64,000 nucleotides of DNA from Homalodisca vitripennis (GCF_021130785.1 NC_060210.1:188984501-189048500); one strand, 5' to 3'; counted from the first letter of the stretch, positions 46,941 to 59,262 are shown. Notes: a model not told the origin generated them from the letters alone. A program made the numbers and translations.

Positions 46941-48000
46941 AATATCGAGATTCTGGAGCATAAGGGTAATTCGATAGGTCTAGTCTACTGCAGGAGATGA
47001 CTGTTGCCAGTTGGTGGGGTTCGTTCCCTAAGAGCCAAAGGTTCTTGCTAGCCTAGACATAGGGGTGTGCCTACCTCCTGGCTGCTTTGACTGGAGAGGC
47101 TGGATCAGAGGTGGCGTCCTCTTCTTCCGAGGGGATTGGTGTCCTAAATTCTTCCACGCGGATCTTGACAGATGACAGATGATGACCCCATCCCCAACTT
47201 TATATATCCAGAATATCCTGCAATTCCGGAAACAACGCAAAGGTCCTTTTAGAACTATGTGCAGTTTGTAAGCTTCTTGTCCTAATATAACAAAAAAGAT
47301 GTTAAGGGTGCTCCTAAACTCGAGGTAAAATTTAAAGATATAATTTTAGGTTCTCTTCCTGGCACTTCCCCAAGAGCCTGTGTCTACAATAAGAACACTC
47401 TAAATGATGTATAGATCACTGGAAAAATATGTTTTATTTAAAGTACATAGATATATTTTCGTAAAGTTCTACGGTAGTATATTTTGTATTAATTTAGTTG
47501 AGGATATTAGCAACAAAACCTTTTGTTACTTGAGCACATGGAAACAGTCTAATCAGAGTAGCAACTTCTGCATATTTCATTTCTAGTCAAAAATAAACAG
47601 AACATAAGCTATAAATTAACGCAAGCATCACGATGTAGGCTGTATAAAATATGAACCTTACAGACGTACTTGATTACGAAATCCCACAGTACCACTGCAC
47701 AGAGTACCGTACAGGTAACACAGCGTGGGCCTCTCGAGATTCGATTCGCAGCTTCCAAGTTTGGCACCTGAGAGCAGCCTTGGGGAGAGCGGGGGTTGTG
47801 AGGGGCGGAAGGGGGATTTATGTGACCAGTTAGGAGGTAAGCCGTGGTATATCGTATGGGAGCGAGAGAGAGGGTGAGTACCCACCCCCAACTCCCACCC
47901 TCCCACAGATATCTGCAACGCTACCTATCGGTCTGCTCTAGCCCTACTTTACCAAAGGTAGCCCTAATGATCTCGGTGAACAATGCTTGGGGCTGAACCG
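46941..48000. repeat. Duplicated block Y, copy 1
   Basis: AATATCGAGATTCTGGAGCA marks the left edge. The block is nearly identical (about 97-99% by eye) to 62936-64000. It contains a GC-richer part (47010-47240) with a minus-strand frame, and a G-rich part (47690-47990) with an intron-like AGGAG/GTAAGCC...CCTCCCACAG (about 73 bp). No family is recognised. Short frames inside are shared by both copies simply because the DNA is duplicated. Confidence 0.95.
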
Positions 48001-48314
48001 AACCTATAGAGTTTTATCAAGAGTAAACAGACATTAGTAACAAATTAAGTTTATACGAATATCATATTAATTAACGTTTAAAATAATAAGAAAACATTCA
48101 TATGATGCAGTACTAATATGGAACTATGTAACATAGAGACATATTTAAGAAATTATGGTTTTGAAAGTTAGTGCATTAGACATGTATAGCTAATTAAGCT
48201 CTCAAAAAATAAAACAATTTCTATTTATTCCAAATAGGATATATTTATGGCTAAATAACTTTTGGCAGATAAAAAACATTATTGTGATTGAAAGTTTTAC
48301 AATATATTTTAACC
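48001..48314. other. AT-rich spacer between blocks Y and X
   Basis: This ~310-bp segment has no counterpart elsewhere in the window. In the circular-permutation model it contains the point where the circle was opened. Confidence 0.5.
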
Positions 48315-48353
48315 CAAATAATATTATAAATGCGAAAGTGCCTTTGTTTTTCT

Positions 48354-48387
<34 letters not shown>

Positions 48388-48704
48388 TGCAAACTATTCA
48401 ACCGATTCTACTGAAAGTTTTCATCGACATTCTTAGAATCCCTGGGATCCCTGGGATGAATATAGGCCTGTTTTCCTTCGAAAATCTCTCCGGGCCATGC
48501 CCCACTGATCTCTTAAGCAGTAAAACATCACATCTTGGACTCTAAAATTAATATGAACTGAAAAGAGCCTGTTAAATGTAATAAACTGTTCTGTGTAAAC
48601 ATTCTATTATGAAAGCACGACCATATGTTTAATTAATGTAAACACTATTTTGTTTTAATTGTAATATTTATGTTTCATAATCAAAATTTAACTGACACTA
48701 AACT

Positions 48705-49325
48705 CCTGTTCTCAGTCCTAAGACGTATGTTTATTGTCTTCATCGTGACAACAAGGCAAACTCAACTATGGCACTGGAAATATCGTAGAACTAAGAAAAT
48801 TGCCAGAGACTTAAGTAGGCCCTTTTTGACAGAAGTAGTTTTCTGAGATCTACATCTCTATACATTTTCTTGGTCGGAACAATACAGTAAACTCAAAACT
48901 GACACTACAAACACGTTAGACCGATAATTTAAAAGGCCTGAAGTAGACACCTCTTGGTTTTTGGCCGAAGTAGGCTTCTCAGTTCTAAGTGTTTAAATAT
49001 ATTCTATTTATAAAGACAACGTGTAAAATTCCAATATGGCATTGCAAATATCTTAGACCGGAAGTCAACGCTTTGACAGGAGTAGGGTTCTTAGATCTAC
49101 ACACATCCACACACCTGTATATGTATAAACATTTTGTTGATCGAGTAAATAAGGCAAATTCAACATAGCACTGCAAATACATTAGGCAAGAGGCGAATTA
49201 AAAAACCCGGAAGTAGACACTTTTTACTGAAGTAGACTTCTCAGTTGTAAGTAGGTTAATATATTTCTTCGTCGGGACAACGATGCAAACTCAACTATGG
49301 CGCTAGAAATATATTATACCAGAAG
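48705..49325. repeat. Degenerate ~130-bp tandem repeats
   Basis: About five diverged units share CAGAAGTAG, TTCTCAG, a TATATATTTTCTTCGTCGGG-like stretch, ACAA..GGCAAACTCAA, TATGGCACTGG and AAATAT. A related single unit is in the CTAG-ended element at about 29878-29975, linking block X to that element family. Confidence 0.6.
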
Positions 49326-50061
49326 TATCTAATATTATTTTATGTATTTTTCTTTTGCTGTGAGCGTGAGGTTACTTCACTCCTGAAGGCAACTTTGACG
49401 CATTGAATGTAGTTTTGATGGTTCCCTAAGCGAAGATTCTTGTTAATACTGAACATTTTGTACCGCCTGCGAAGTGAGCTATAGCAATTTCTGGATTCAC
49501 AATACTAGAAACTCTTGCCGATTTGACAGAAGTTAATAGGATGTTCCATAAACTACTAACTTCTCCAATTACTATCGACGACCTAGTTATATTACTACAA
49601 CCTTGATTTGACAGGTCCAACCCAGTTCTTGGTTGACAATATTGTTTCATAAGATAACGCGGATGTCATTTCACAAAGACCTTGGATGTACTCATCTATA
49701 ATCAGTTTTATTGTTGTACTTTAAAAAGTAAACTTGACCTTTTCAAAAGGCAACAACTCTTAGGAACCATCACGTAAAAGGACATAAAGCATAAAATCTA
49801 AACTCATAAAAAAACTTGTCTTATGTCTTTATCATCATTACCTTAGGTTTCTCAACAGTGTAGGCTACTAAGACGCAAGACTGCGCTTAAATGAAATTTT
49901 TTCATCGACTTATGACAATGACTTTTCTCTCTATTATTTTTCATTTTAATCTATAAAAAAGTCACATGTAAAATCTGGTATGATTGTACACCTTTTGTTT
50001 TCAAATTTATTTACTTTGCTGTTTTCTCATTACCATCACGGCTATTCATAAGACTAATATC

Positions 50062-50230
50062 AAATATTGGCTAACGCTCAGCCAAATCACAAGTGGTGCA
50101 ACTCAGTGTTGCCTATATAGAAATGAAGCTTCATATAACATTCCAAGTCTATATCGTGCGTACAGAGATAGTCAGATGCGAATTATTTCACGCCCCTTGA
50201 GTGATAGAATTCACTCAAGCTCGACCAAAT
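50062..50230 (+). repeat. GCTCAGCC-ended family copy in block X (copy 1)
   Basis: TTGGCTAACGCTCAGCCAAA at 50067 forms a short self-complementary start. It is followed by AGAAATGAAGCTTCATATAA and CAAGTCTATATCGTGCG, ending CTTGAGTGATAGAATTCACT. The equivalent copy in the second X block is at 61440-61612. Confidence 0.6.
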
Positions 50231-51571
50231 AATTTAATATTCTGTTTGCTAACTTCATATGTGGATACGCCTCCGAAATACGGATAAAGCAAAAAGGGGA
50301 ATTTATTTAGGGAATTCAACAAAATATGAAGATGGTAATACCATTAATTTAAAAGAAAAGAAGTAGAATAAACAAATAAGGTGACAATGTTCAATAACCA
50401 CCGCTTAAAACCCTGATCCATTTTTATTTCTAAAATAGAAGGGGGATGCCTTAATTTCCACCCCATATAGTATATTACGAGGATGAAAGCTGGATGTTAA
50501 TTAACTTGAACCCTGTACGAGCCACAAAAGAAACAAAGAGACTAACGACTATGTCTGGAGCAAGTGACAAACAATGCCATGTGCAGCTCAGTGTTAGGGC
50601 TGGTTCTTGTAGTGAAAAACTGTTCTTGCCTCCAGTAACGCATCTCAGGCGACACTTTCACTGATGAAAACAGACACCTTGTCTGTGTTTTAATGCTCCA
50701 AATGGAATGGCAAAAATTATATAACGGAATCAGTTGAAGTGGTCTTTCGACGAACAGTTTATTTTAAACCGTCATGAAATCCCATGGAGTGACATGCACC
50801 GTTATAGAACTCGATGTTGCCCATAGAGAAAAGGATCTATCTCCATGGAAATAATTGTATAGCTTAGTTCGTTCTCGAGACGTCGTGAGGAATTTTTTCC
50901 AGCGCCTCGACTGATAGGCTTCGCTAACGCTCAGCCAGTGAACCGGATTAAGGTACAATAGGTGTATTTAAAGTTTAAAACTGTTGAAAATTTACGTTAA
51001 AATTCCGAGTATAGTTAATAATAATTAAAAATTGAAATTTGTATCTCGAATACTAATATAATACATATTAAGTTTTGAAACTTTAAAATAAAATTAATTC
51101 TTTTATGTCTGATACGTCATTAAAAATCAGAACATGCCATTCATAAGTAACATTGCTAACTTTCTAAAAATGTTAGTGTTTGAGCTTTTTTGCACAATGG
51201 TGGTTATGAATATTGAAGAGAAACGTACCATACTTCTTATATTCTTGCAATCCTTCATTATATGAGGTCCAACACATGACTGATAAAAAAGATAACAGCA
51301 AATTATAACTTATAGTATGAATAAAAAAAGCAATAAAGAGTATGCTACAAAAAATAAAAAAAGGTACACTACATGACGTAGAAAAAACAAAAACTATTTA
51401 TATTTTAATACAATTAGTGCAGAGGTAGAAAATTGTACTGGGAGAATTCAGAAAGTTCAAAATACTCAAATCATGTATATCACTCGTATATTACAAGAAT
51501 ATTCATTCAAAGATTTGGAAAACTTAAAAAATACTTTAAACAGATTGCTAGATAGTTTAAAAATACTAATA

Positions 51572-52479
51572 CAACAAAATTAAATCTCGATTAAATCAGA
51601 TTAATATGATACATAAACTTAGACTGTACAAATACATGTTACCTTTTGAAGAGGTTTTGATAGTATAAAACATAAAAATCAAATTGAATTTCAAATTACA
51701 AGAGGACAACTATTGAAATTAAATTTATCTAAGGAAGTAAACTCGATACAGTTAAAGAATTTTGACATACAGTAAAAACACAACTATTTATTTCAACTTT
51801 CTTATTTTATTCTTTTACTACACATAGTGTAAAAGTCTTATCCTTATTTGTAGAATTTCCTAAAATCAATTAATTTCAAGATGATTTCGATTTTTTCTAA
51901 AATACAGACAATAAATGATGCAAAACGTATTAGAATTAGAGCATATTAACTCAAGAATATTATACCTGGTACCTAGCAAGAATATTAACGCGCTCGCTTA
52001 GAGTTTGGTATGGTCTTAATTGCTTCATAACCATTAAGACCTATACTTCATCATGTCGAGGAAAGGAATGGAACTGGAATTCGTGCGGCAATTAGAATTA
52101 GTGTGCTTAGTGTTCTGTTAGCAACGAATAAGCCATGATGTCAATACTCATTCATCATTATTGAATTGTTTTCTCGTTATTTTGTTTATTAAATTTATAC
52201 AAATGTAAATACGGGTACAAAGCACACAATGTGTTCAGTATTAAGGCACTTTTTCAGTTTATAACATTTTTAGAACTAATTTCTGTTGTAACTGTTTGAA
52301 TACTTAACTTTATTGCCATTACTAATTCAGCTTTTATTCATAGGTCTTTAATTCTGTACAGTATTCTAAAAGTGTATTGTACTTTATGACTAATATTTAT
52401 TGATTTAATAACTACTCTTTGTAGATCATCTTATGCTTTAATACGATTGTATTTATCGTTCTCTCAGGCTAGGCAGAAA
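51572..52479. other. AT-rich intergenic DNA
   Basis: No supported feature. Confidence 0.4.
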
Positions 52480-52590
52480 TTATTATTTATTACCCTGCAA
52501 AAATACAGAGGCCGTACCGGGATTCGAACCCGAGTGAGTTCCCGTGATGATAAGCCGACACGCTAACCACTCAGCTACCAGAAACAGCGA
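52480..52590 (-). mobile_element. tRNA-derived SINE (A and B boxes intact)
   Basis: On the minus strand the A box TAGCTGAGTGG (52567-52577) and B box GGTTCGAATCC (52520-52530) match the RNA polymerase III consensus exactly, 36 bp apart. The T-arm can pair, but the expected 7-bp acceptor stem does not form and the anticodon arm is irregular. A nonhomologous body (TTTTTGCAGGGTAATAAATA) follows. This is best read as a SINE head or tRNA pseudogene rather than a working tRNA. Confidence 0.75.
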
Positions 52591-53744
52591 GTGACATGTT
52601 CTTAGACTGATTAAGTTAGCTTTTATTTTAGGCATTCATTGAATAAATAGCCTCGGGACAAATTCAGACTCTTTTGGATCATATTTTATTATTTATTCAC
52701 ACAGATTGTACATACTCGTATAATTTAAAAGTACTCATTGAACAGAGTCTTTTTGTTTTTAGATGTAACACATCAATATAAGTAAAACAAAGTATATTAA
52801 TTTCTATTTCAAAGGTTTCAACTTTTCAAATACAATATTATATCATTCTGAAAGAAGTTTCAATGTTATGTGTTAATGTGAAAGAACGTTTGATTAAAAG
52901 TTTACCTGTGGAAAACATATTTATATGCTAAGACAGAGCAATCCACAACAATTACTTTTTTTGTAAGAAAGTTTTTTGACGCTAATCTATTATGAATTCT
53001 TTATTTTGCAATAATATATTGGACTTTGCAAAATGAAATAGTAGAACTGGAAAACGTGGCCAAATAATTTCCAAAATATTGCTGTTTTGTTGCATTTTTT
53101 CAATTATTGGAAAAAAGTCATTATTATTATGAATTAAATTTAAACAGGAACCTTATAAGTAACATAAGTAAAACTAAATACAAAAGTGATTCTACTATTA
53201 TTTATAGATGAGTCAGAGTTGTATTAAAATATAAATGTCTAGGCATTCGATTAAAATAATAAGCCTTTAAATAATAGTATGAATGTTGTTTTACTTATCT
53301 GAACTATTCACTAAGTGGTTAAAATAGTACAATCAATTAGTAAATGTAAAATTATTCAAACGACCGGTATCGGTTTTCACGAAACCACAGAAGTTAATAT
53401 ACCGTTCCCAGCTCTAAACCACGGACTTTGGAACACATGGTGAAGGAGCAGGATCACATCCCTGCTCTTTTATTACATTTACCCTCTCTGAATACCGATT
53501 GCGTACATATTTACCCAATACAAGAGATGCTGAATGTAACTCTACAGTTCGAGTCTTCATATTTACATAACGACTGTTTTAATTGTAGCTGGTTTAATCG
53601 CTGCAGAATTATTTCCTGTAAACTTAATCAAATTTATATATCCGGAGAGTAGTGAAAAGATGGATGAACTGCTGTTTGTAAAATTGTGGTACATGTCGCT
53701 TTTGAAATTTTTATTAAAAGTTTTTGGTTCGAAATATAGTGTGT
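52591..53744. other. AT-rich intergenic DNA
   Basis: The 74-codon frame at 53428-53652 has no recognised domain. No feature is supported. Confidence 0.35.
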
Positions 53745-53814
53745 CCACAAATTAATGTCACACATTTAAAGAACTTTATTTACAAATGTATATACAGCAC
53801 AAGAATTATATTAA

Positions 53815-54080
53815 AATGGGATTAAAGAGTACTTTAAACAGTTTTACGGCAGTTATTCTGACCTCTACATGAGCACCATGAATCACCCTGAAGATGTCCA
53901 AGCGAATTTTGATTATGACCTCTGGGGTAACTGATTTAGTTGGAGCTCTAATTAATTTTTTCCTTTAAGAGTTCAACATAAGAACATTATTTACTATGTA
54001 TATTTCCAGAAAAGTGAAAGATAGCCTCATCACTAAAAACACTGTGTTGTATAAAATGTTGATGCAGTCAAAAACACTGT
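53815..54080 (-). pseudogene. Relic of a mariner-type (DDE_3) transposase C-terminus
   Basis: On the minus strand, SDEAIFHFSGNIHSK is encoded at about 54034-53990. It corresponds to the block around the second catalytic Asp of Tc1/mariner-like transposases and ends in a stop. Further on, in another frame, VTPEVIIKIRLDIFRVIHGA (53931-53870) matches the usual C-terminal section. The relation is by motif recognition only. GTGTCCACAAATTAATGTCA at 53741 may be part of a terminal repeat. It is inactive: frameshifted, with stops and truncated. Confidence 0.65.
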
Positions 54081-54271
54081 CAACCCTATATCGTTGTACC
54101 TTGGCTTAGCGTTTGTTCTTGGAATATAGATAATAAGTTCATTGCACATGTATAACTGTACATTTTACTTCTCTTTGTTTAAAGTTTGTTATTTCCGATG
54201 TAAGGTTTGAAAGTATGATAGAATTTCGAACATCTGGTATCGTTGTGGTGTCGCAGAAAAGTGACTCTGAC

Positions 54272-54303
54272 TTTCGAGGATTGAAGTCTATCCTCTTTTT
54301 CAG
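54272..54303 (-). ncRNA. Degenerate hammerhead-like motif
   Basis: On the minus strand: CTGAAAA, AGAGGAT, an 8-nt loop, ATCCTC, then GAAAG. Stem II is perfect (GAGGAT/ATCCTC), but one core G is A. Flanking DNA (54180-54340) resembles the 60915-61197 insertion of block X copy 2. Confidence 0.4.
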
Positions 54304-54340
54304 GTGTAAAACATCCACTAAAAATGACATAATAAACTAA

Positions 54341-55244
54341 AAAAATGTGGCAATAGATTGCCACTCAAAGTTATAATAATCAAGTGATATCTGATTAACA
54401 ACATAAGTCCAGATTAGAGAGAATGAACCCAAGCGATGTCACTGGACAGGAGCCAAAACACATCACATCCGAACTAACAAAGGTGCAGTAATAACGCGGA
54501 ACTCAATGTCGGCATTTCCTGTGATATCGCGGCGCGTTATCTGAAACAAAGGGGACAGGAAGGTAATCTTTGGAATGGGGACCATCGTACATATTGCTTA
54601 TGGGGAAGGGGTTACATATTACTTGCGGGCATATTATTTGCTTATCTAGTTTTGGAGAAAACTATGAATTTCTAATCAAACCGATTTATCTTGAATTTGA
54701 AATACGTGGTATTTAATAATCTTTTGAAATAAAGTAAAAGAGTCGCAATTATATAATATTTCTTGTTTCTAATGCTAGAAATTGTCCAATTGTTAAAACT
54801 ATAATTTAAGCTAATGGAGATAGTTTTCAGATGACATTTCTAGTTTTAATTCTTGAAAAAACTTTGGTCACGTAAAATTAATATTGAGAATAGGAAATCA
54901 GGGAATTTTGTATCCTTCGAGTAGTAGACGTTTGAAGGGGAACCTTATAGAATGTCTTATTACTAGGCTCTATGATAAACGTTTGAAGTTATAGTATCAT
55001 ATTTTTATAGTTTCTACATAAAAAAACAACTGGAGAGGGTGTCTTTCTTCAAAATTGTAAAAAAATTTAATTTTCTTAAGATAAAATATTTTAATACATT
55101 TAATTTCCCTAAATTATATTTAATTTGAAAACGTATAAACGATTCACCTCGTGAAGTGTTGAAAACTGTTGTATGCTTCTTCTGTGTCCAGGCATATTAT
55201 CTTAATAGGGTATATTTTAAATTTAAACAATTTTTCTCGGCCAA
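54341..55244. other. Intergenic DNA
   Basis: No supported feature. Confidence 0.4.
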
Positions 55245-56955
55245 TATATTTTTGCACCTCCTTAAACAAGACATGTAATGTTTTAGTTCATTTATACATA
55301 CACAGCCACCTACATCACAGTAACTATTCCTGTTTTGTTTTATTAATCTTTACATATAATTATCAATCAATTTAATATATGTATAACATATATATATATA
55401 ACAGTTATAGCTTTAAAGATAATATTTTGAAAACAGCGCTAATTGAAAATGTATTGTTTCACATTGTTATTGTTTTGGCAACACTGATTTAACACAGTGT
55501 TCTCATGTACCTTGTTCTGAGTCTGTAGGAAAGTGAATGTAACGATGCACTGTAGTGCGGTGGAGGGGTCAGTTATCGAGGAACTGTAGTAGACAAGTCC
55601 GAGTGGCACAAGGCAGTCTGCTCAAATATTTAGACGCACTGCCCCCACAAGGAGGAGAGGTGGAGTTGTTTAGAACTATAGTGTAGAAACTAATTTTGGC
55701 AGCACTGCTTGAACACATTAGTTCCTCATCTTCCAATGACCCTGAGTACGTATCTAGATGTAAGGATGAAAGCGGTGCATATTAATTAACATGTACTGGA
55801 TTGGAAGTAGGGAAATCTTAACGATACCGAGAACTCTACTGCAATATTTAAAGGCTTACCCCAACTACGGAGGCTGAGATCTTTATTCCTTTCTGTGGAA
55901 ACTTATCAGAGGAGCTTTACTTAAATACGGCACTCTGCACTTCAATGTGCGTTTCAGCAGTATATTAATGAGTGTTTTATATTTATATTTATTCACCATA
56001 CTAATTGTTCTATTCCCATCTTTCTTATTATTCGTTACATGTCTTATATATAACTCAAGCGCTTACTACATACGATTATAAATGGTAGAGATTTTACCTG
56101 TAAACGGTGGTACCAGTTTCCACCTCCTTCAACAAGACATGTAATGTTTTAGTTTATTTATACATACACAGCCACCTACATCACAGTAACTATTCCTGTG
56201 TTGTTTTATTAATCTTTACATATAATTATCACTCAATTTAATATCTATTATATGTTACAGCTTTAAAGGTATTACTTTGAATACAGCATGTAAAATGCCT
56301 TCTTGGCATTGTTTCACATTGTTATGGTTTGGCAACACTGCATGAACACAACTCGTCAGCCACCACACACTGAGTATGTAGGAAAGTGAATGTAACGATG
56401 CACTGTAGTGCGGTGGAGAGGTCAGTTATCAAGGAACTGTAGTAGACAAGTCCGAGTGACACAAGGCAGTCTGCTCAAATATTTAGACTCACTGCCCCCA
56501 AAAGGAGGAGAGGTAGAGTTGTTTGTTCTGTTCTTTAGAAACTAATTTTGGTAACACTGCTTGTACACATTAGTTCGCTCATCTTCCAATGGCCTGAGTA
56601 CGTATCCAAATGAAAGGATGAAAGCAGTGCAGATGAATTAACATGTATTAGAGATCTTAACGATACCGAGAACTCTACTGTAATAATTTAAAGGCTTACC
56701 CCGACTACAGGGGCTAAGAACTTTATTCTTTTCTGTGGAAACTTATCTGAGGAGCTTTACTTAAATGCGGCACTTTGCACTTCAATGATCATTTTCAGCT
56801 TTATAGTAATGAGTATTTTATCTTTTATTTATGCATCATACTATTTGTTTTATTCGCAACCTTTTTACCACCAATTACATAAACTACAATTCAATCGCTT
56901 ACTGTGTAAGATGTATGGTAGAGGTTTTATATTTAAACGGTAGCTTTGATGTTAC
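55245..56955. repeat. Tandem duplication, 2 x ~866 bp
   Basis: ACAAGACATGTAATGTTTTA occurs at 55266 and 56132, and the copies stay collinear to TTTA(C/T)...GTAAACGGT near 56110 and AAACGGTAG near 56945. Landmarks such as CGATGCACTGTAGTGCGGTG, GAACTGTAGTAGACAAGTCC and GCAGTCTGCTCAAATATTTA are conserved. AT-rich parts have drifted and carry indels. The GC-richer centre is the best conserved. No frame spans it. Confidence 0.9.
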
Positions 56956-57351
56956 ATAATGAATTACAGTATTATGATGTTGTATGAACATCACAGAGAG
57001 ATGTTGATGTAGCACTTTGACTGTAAAGGTAAGCAATTGAATCGTTTATTGCAGAAACCACATAACCAACATTTTCTTAATTTTAGGGAAATAAAAAACA
57101 CATAATTTCTAAAAAAGTAACAAACATTTCAATTTAGTAAGTTTTCATTGTTAACTACCAAGGTATTCAAAGTCGTGGATGTCGATCTTAAGTATCAGGG
57201 TTGATATGCCACTTAAAAAACTTTTTAATTGTTTGTATGGTGTTTCTGCAATAAAAGCTGTTTTTGTTAATCAAATTACAATTTGGTTCCGAATTTTCTG
57301 ACAGATTTGCAGGTTTGGGCACAATGGAAAACAAAAATATGGTTAAGACAC

Positions 57352-57357
57352 TTTATT
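57352..57357 (-). terminator. Poly(A) signal of the 57.4-58.9 kb gene
   Basis: AATAAA reads on the minus strand, about 62 bases past the stop codon of the terminal exon, an ordinary distance for a cleavage signal. It supports this as the true 3' end. Confidence 0.6.
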
Positions 57358-57419
57358 CAAAGATAGAACTCATTAACTAGTATAAAAACATGAAAATATA
57401 TACATTTTTCGGACTTAAC

Positions 57420-58896
57420 CTACTCGTCATCTTCATTTGACCTCTCAATCACTTCGGCATCTGTTGTTGGCCATTGTAACAAAGCATTGTAGAAGTCTTC
57501 ATACCCTGTGGTATAGTTGGTCAACTTTGTGATGTCATTGAGCTTTGCCTTTTGGATAGGTACCTGTAACCAAGAAATCAACTTGTTGATTCAGCAAAAA
57601 TAAGTTGTGACTGGCTAGCATATTTTTTCAAAAATTGTACACGCTGTTGATATTATTTTTATTAACTAATAACATTATGTTCATTATTATTGTAAAACAA
57701 AAATAACTTCATTGTTTTCTTTTAATTGTTCCGAATAAAATTGTAGGAATTAAAAAAAAGTCTTACCTGTCCTTGAGGGTAGGCAACTGCAGTTGGTAGC
57801 TCCGGTGGTTGGTTACATTTCAGGAGGGTGAATGTGGACTCACGTAAGCCATCATTGAAATCCCTCACTACTACTTTCCCTTGCGAATGTGAGGAGAAAT
57901 GGAACTGTCTGTAAGTGGATATTTTAAATGGTTCTTTGTCCTTCTTCGGAATGGCTCTTCCTGCTGATTCATCGGAGGCTGAAACTGTCTTGTAATAGTA
58001 TGCATGCCACCAGCTCTTAAAGTTTAATATTTCATGGGTTTTCACTTCATGGACTGTTAATCGACTAGAATTACTGGCCCTCAGTATCAGTTCAATGTAC
58101 TCCTGTGGTGTATAAATCCGGTCAGCTTCTCGTATTAGGCGCTTTATACAGCGAAATTCCCTATCACAGGGGCAAAAAGAATGCCCTCGCACTGGGAAGT
58201 AGTATGTAATAGTCTTAAAATGTGAATTGTCACACAGAGCCATTAAGAATCTTATCATGGTGTGATTCTTATTTTGTCCGAAAGGGCCATCACTAAACCG
58301 TACCAATTTCTTTATTGTATCAGGGACTTCAGTCTTCATGTAGTCAAAAAGAAAAGAACACACCTCATCTGGTGATTTATTTCCTACACCCTCATGGTAT
58401 ACATAAATTTTTGCCTTACTTGTCTTTAGGTTGTGGATACAAAAGCAGTTCACCCACAATTGCCGCATATAGAAGACTTCCTGGACAGGAATGTGCGGCA
58501 AAGGTAGATTTTGCATGAAGTCGAAACATATTGCCAGAGTTTCGTCATCTTTGTCATTACCGGTACTGTAATCTTGCAATTTCTTGAAATACTTCTTAGC
58601 CCTGTTTTTATGAACCATCATCTCTGCCACAGCAGTACGTTTGGCACTTTCACACAGAAGAGGGTCTCTTAGCTTACTAGATAGACTTTCACAAGTGCAA
58701 CAAACATCCACTTGAGGGCGACCAAATCTGTAGTCAAAATTCTCTTTGAAATATGTGTAGTAAAAGTTATACTTAACTACATTGGTTAGATCTGGATGTT
58801 TATCAAGAAACATTTCATACATTTTCTTAACAGTCAGTCTGGCGTCCAAATATTTTTTTGGCTTTCCTCCATTTACAATTATTGTAAAGGCCAGTG
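57420..58896 (-). CDS. RNase H-fold/DUF7869-like protein, 3' two exons
   Basis: Two exons are supported: 58896-57767 and 57563-57420, joined in phase 0 across a 203-bp intron with donor CAG/GTAAG and acceptor TTACAG. The product ends PQGQ-VPIQKAK...SNEDDE-stop. In the long frame (residue 1 counted from 58927) I see Cys76, Cys79 and Cys92 (possible zinc site), CFDFMQNLPLPH (Asp136), SDGPFGQNKN (Asp213) and GHSFCPCDREF (Asp255), spaced like an acidic RNase H triad. The order matches uncharacterised DUF7869-type insect proteins, probably transposase-derived. That assignment is recognition plus inference. The 5' part is missing. The frame opens without ATG (TTG at 58927), and two acceptors fit (TTTATTTAG before 58896, CCTTTTAG before 58933). 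It is intact, unlike every other coding relic here. No partner gene is nearby. Confidence 0.8.
57564..57766 (-). other. Intron (GT-AG, 203 bp)
   Basis: The donor CAG/GTAAGACTTTTTTT begins at 57766. The acceptor TCTTGGTTACAG ends at 57564. Removing it keeps the frame open and adds the last 47 residues. Reading through instead would add only 14 low-complexity residues, so splicing is strongly preferred. Confidence 0.8.
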
Positions 58897-58933
58897 CTAA
58901 ATAAAGGGATAGGTATAAACATCTCAAGTTATA

Positions 58934-59262
58934 CTAAAAGGAAGATTTTAGTAAAAGGTTTATTTACCACTATCAGAAAGAATTAATTTGTAAGTTTTTC
59001 AAGGTCGATAATAAAGTAGGTATGTTTCTGTGAATTTCATAAAAGACGCATAAAACAAAAGTTCCTCAAAATTATTACATACTACATCAATAAAAACGGT
59101 ACGTGAAGAAATTTAATTTGGCACACATTTAATCAAGGTAGGTGTGTGGGGAAGTCTTATAATCGTTATACTCATATGGGGACATGTGGCCCTCATTAAC
59201 CCAATTTAATTTCTTTAAATTAATTTGACTAAATCAATTAATTATACAGTCCGTAAAACCAC
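58934..59262. other. Presumed intron/upstream DNA of the gene
   Basis: AT-rich. It holds the candidate 3' splice site CTAAAATCTTCCTTTTAG on the minus strand (58934-58951). No upstream coding exon is recognisable in the window. Confidence 0.35.

Larger units (their letters stand above)
48315..51571. repeat. Duplicated block X, copy 1
   Basis: It begins with ATAATATTATAAATGCGAAA, as does 59446, and ends at AAAAATACTAATA (51571), as at 62939. The first ~1.6 kb are more diverged and differ by indels. From 49930 to 51571 the match to 61330-62939 is about 95% by eye. It contains a GCTCAGCC-family copy (50062-50230), a terminal GCTCAGCC piece near 50930, a poly-T run (48351-48384) and a degenerate ~130-bp array (48705-49325). 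No coding region is supported. Confidence 0.9.

Noticed and set aside
49984..50232. 82-codon frame repeated at 61367-61615 (apparent conserved protein)
   Set aside because: The conservation is due to the X-block duplication and the GCTCAGCC-family repeat. There is no independent evidence of coding.
52505..52590. Functional tRNA gene
   Set aside because: The acceptor stem does not pair and the anticodon arm is irregular. Only the Pol III boxes are intact.
58885..58927. Signal peptide or membrane segment at the start of the long minus frame (LYLSLYLALAFTIIV)
   Set aside because: The frame has no ATG there (TTG at 58927) and contains two strong 3' splice sites. The hydrophobic stretch is most likely polypyrimidine-tract intron read in frame.
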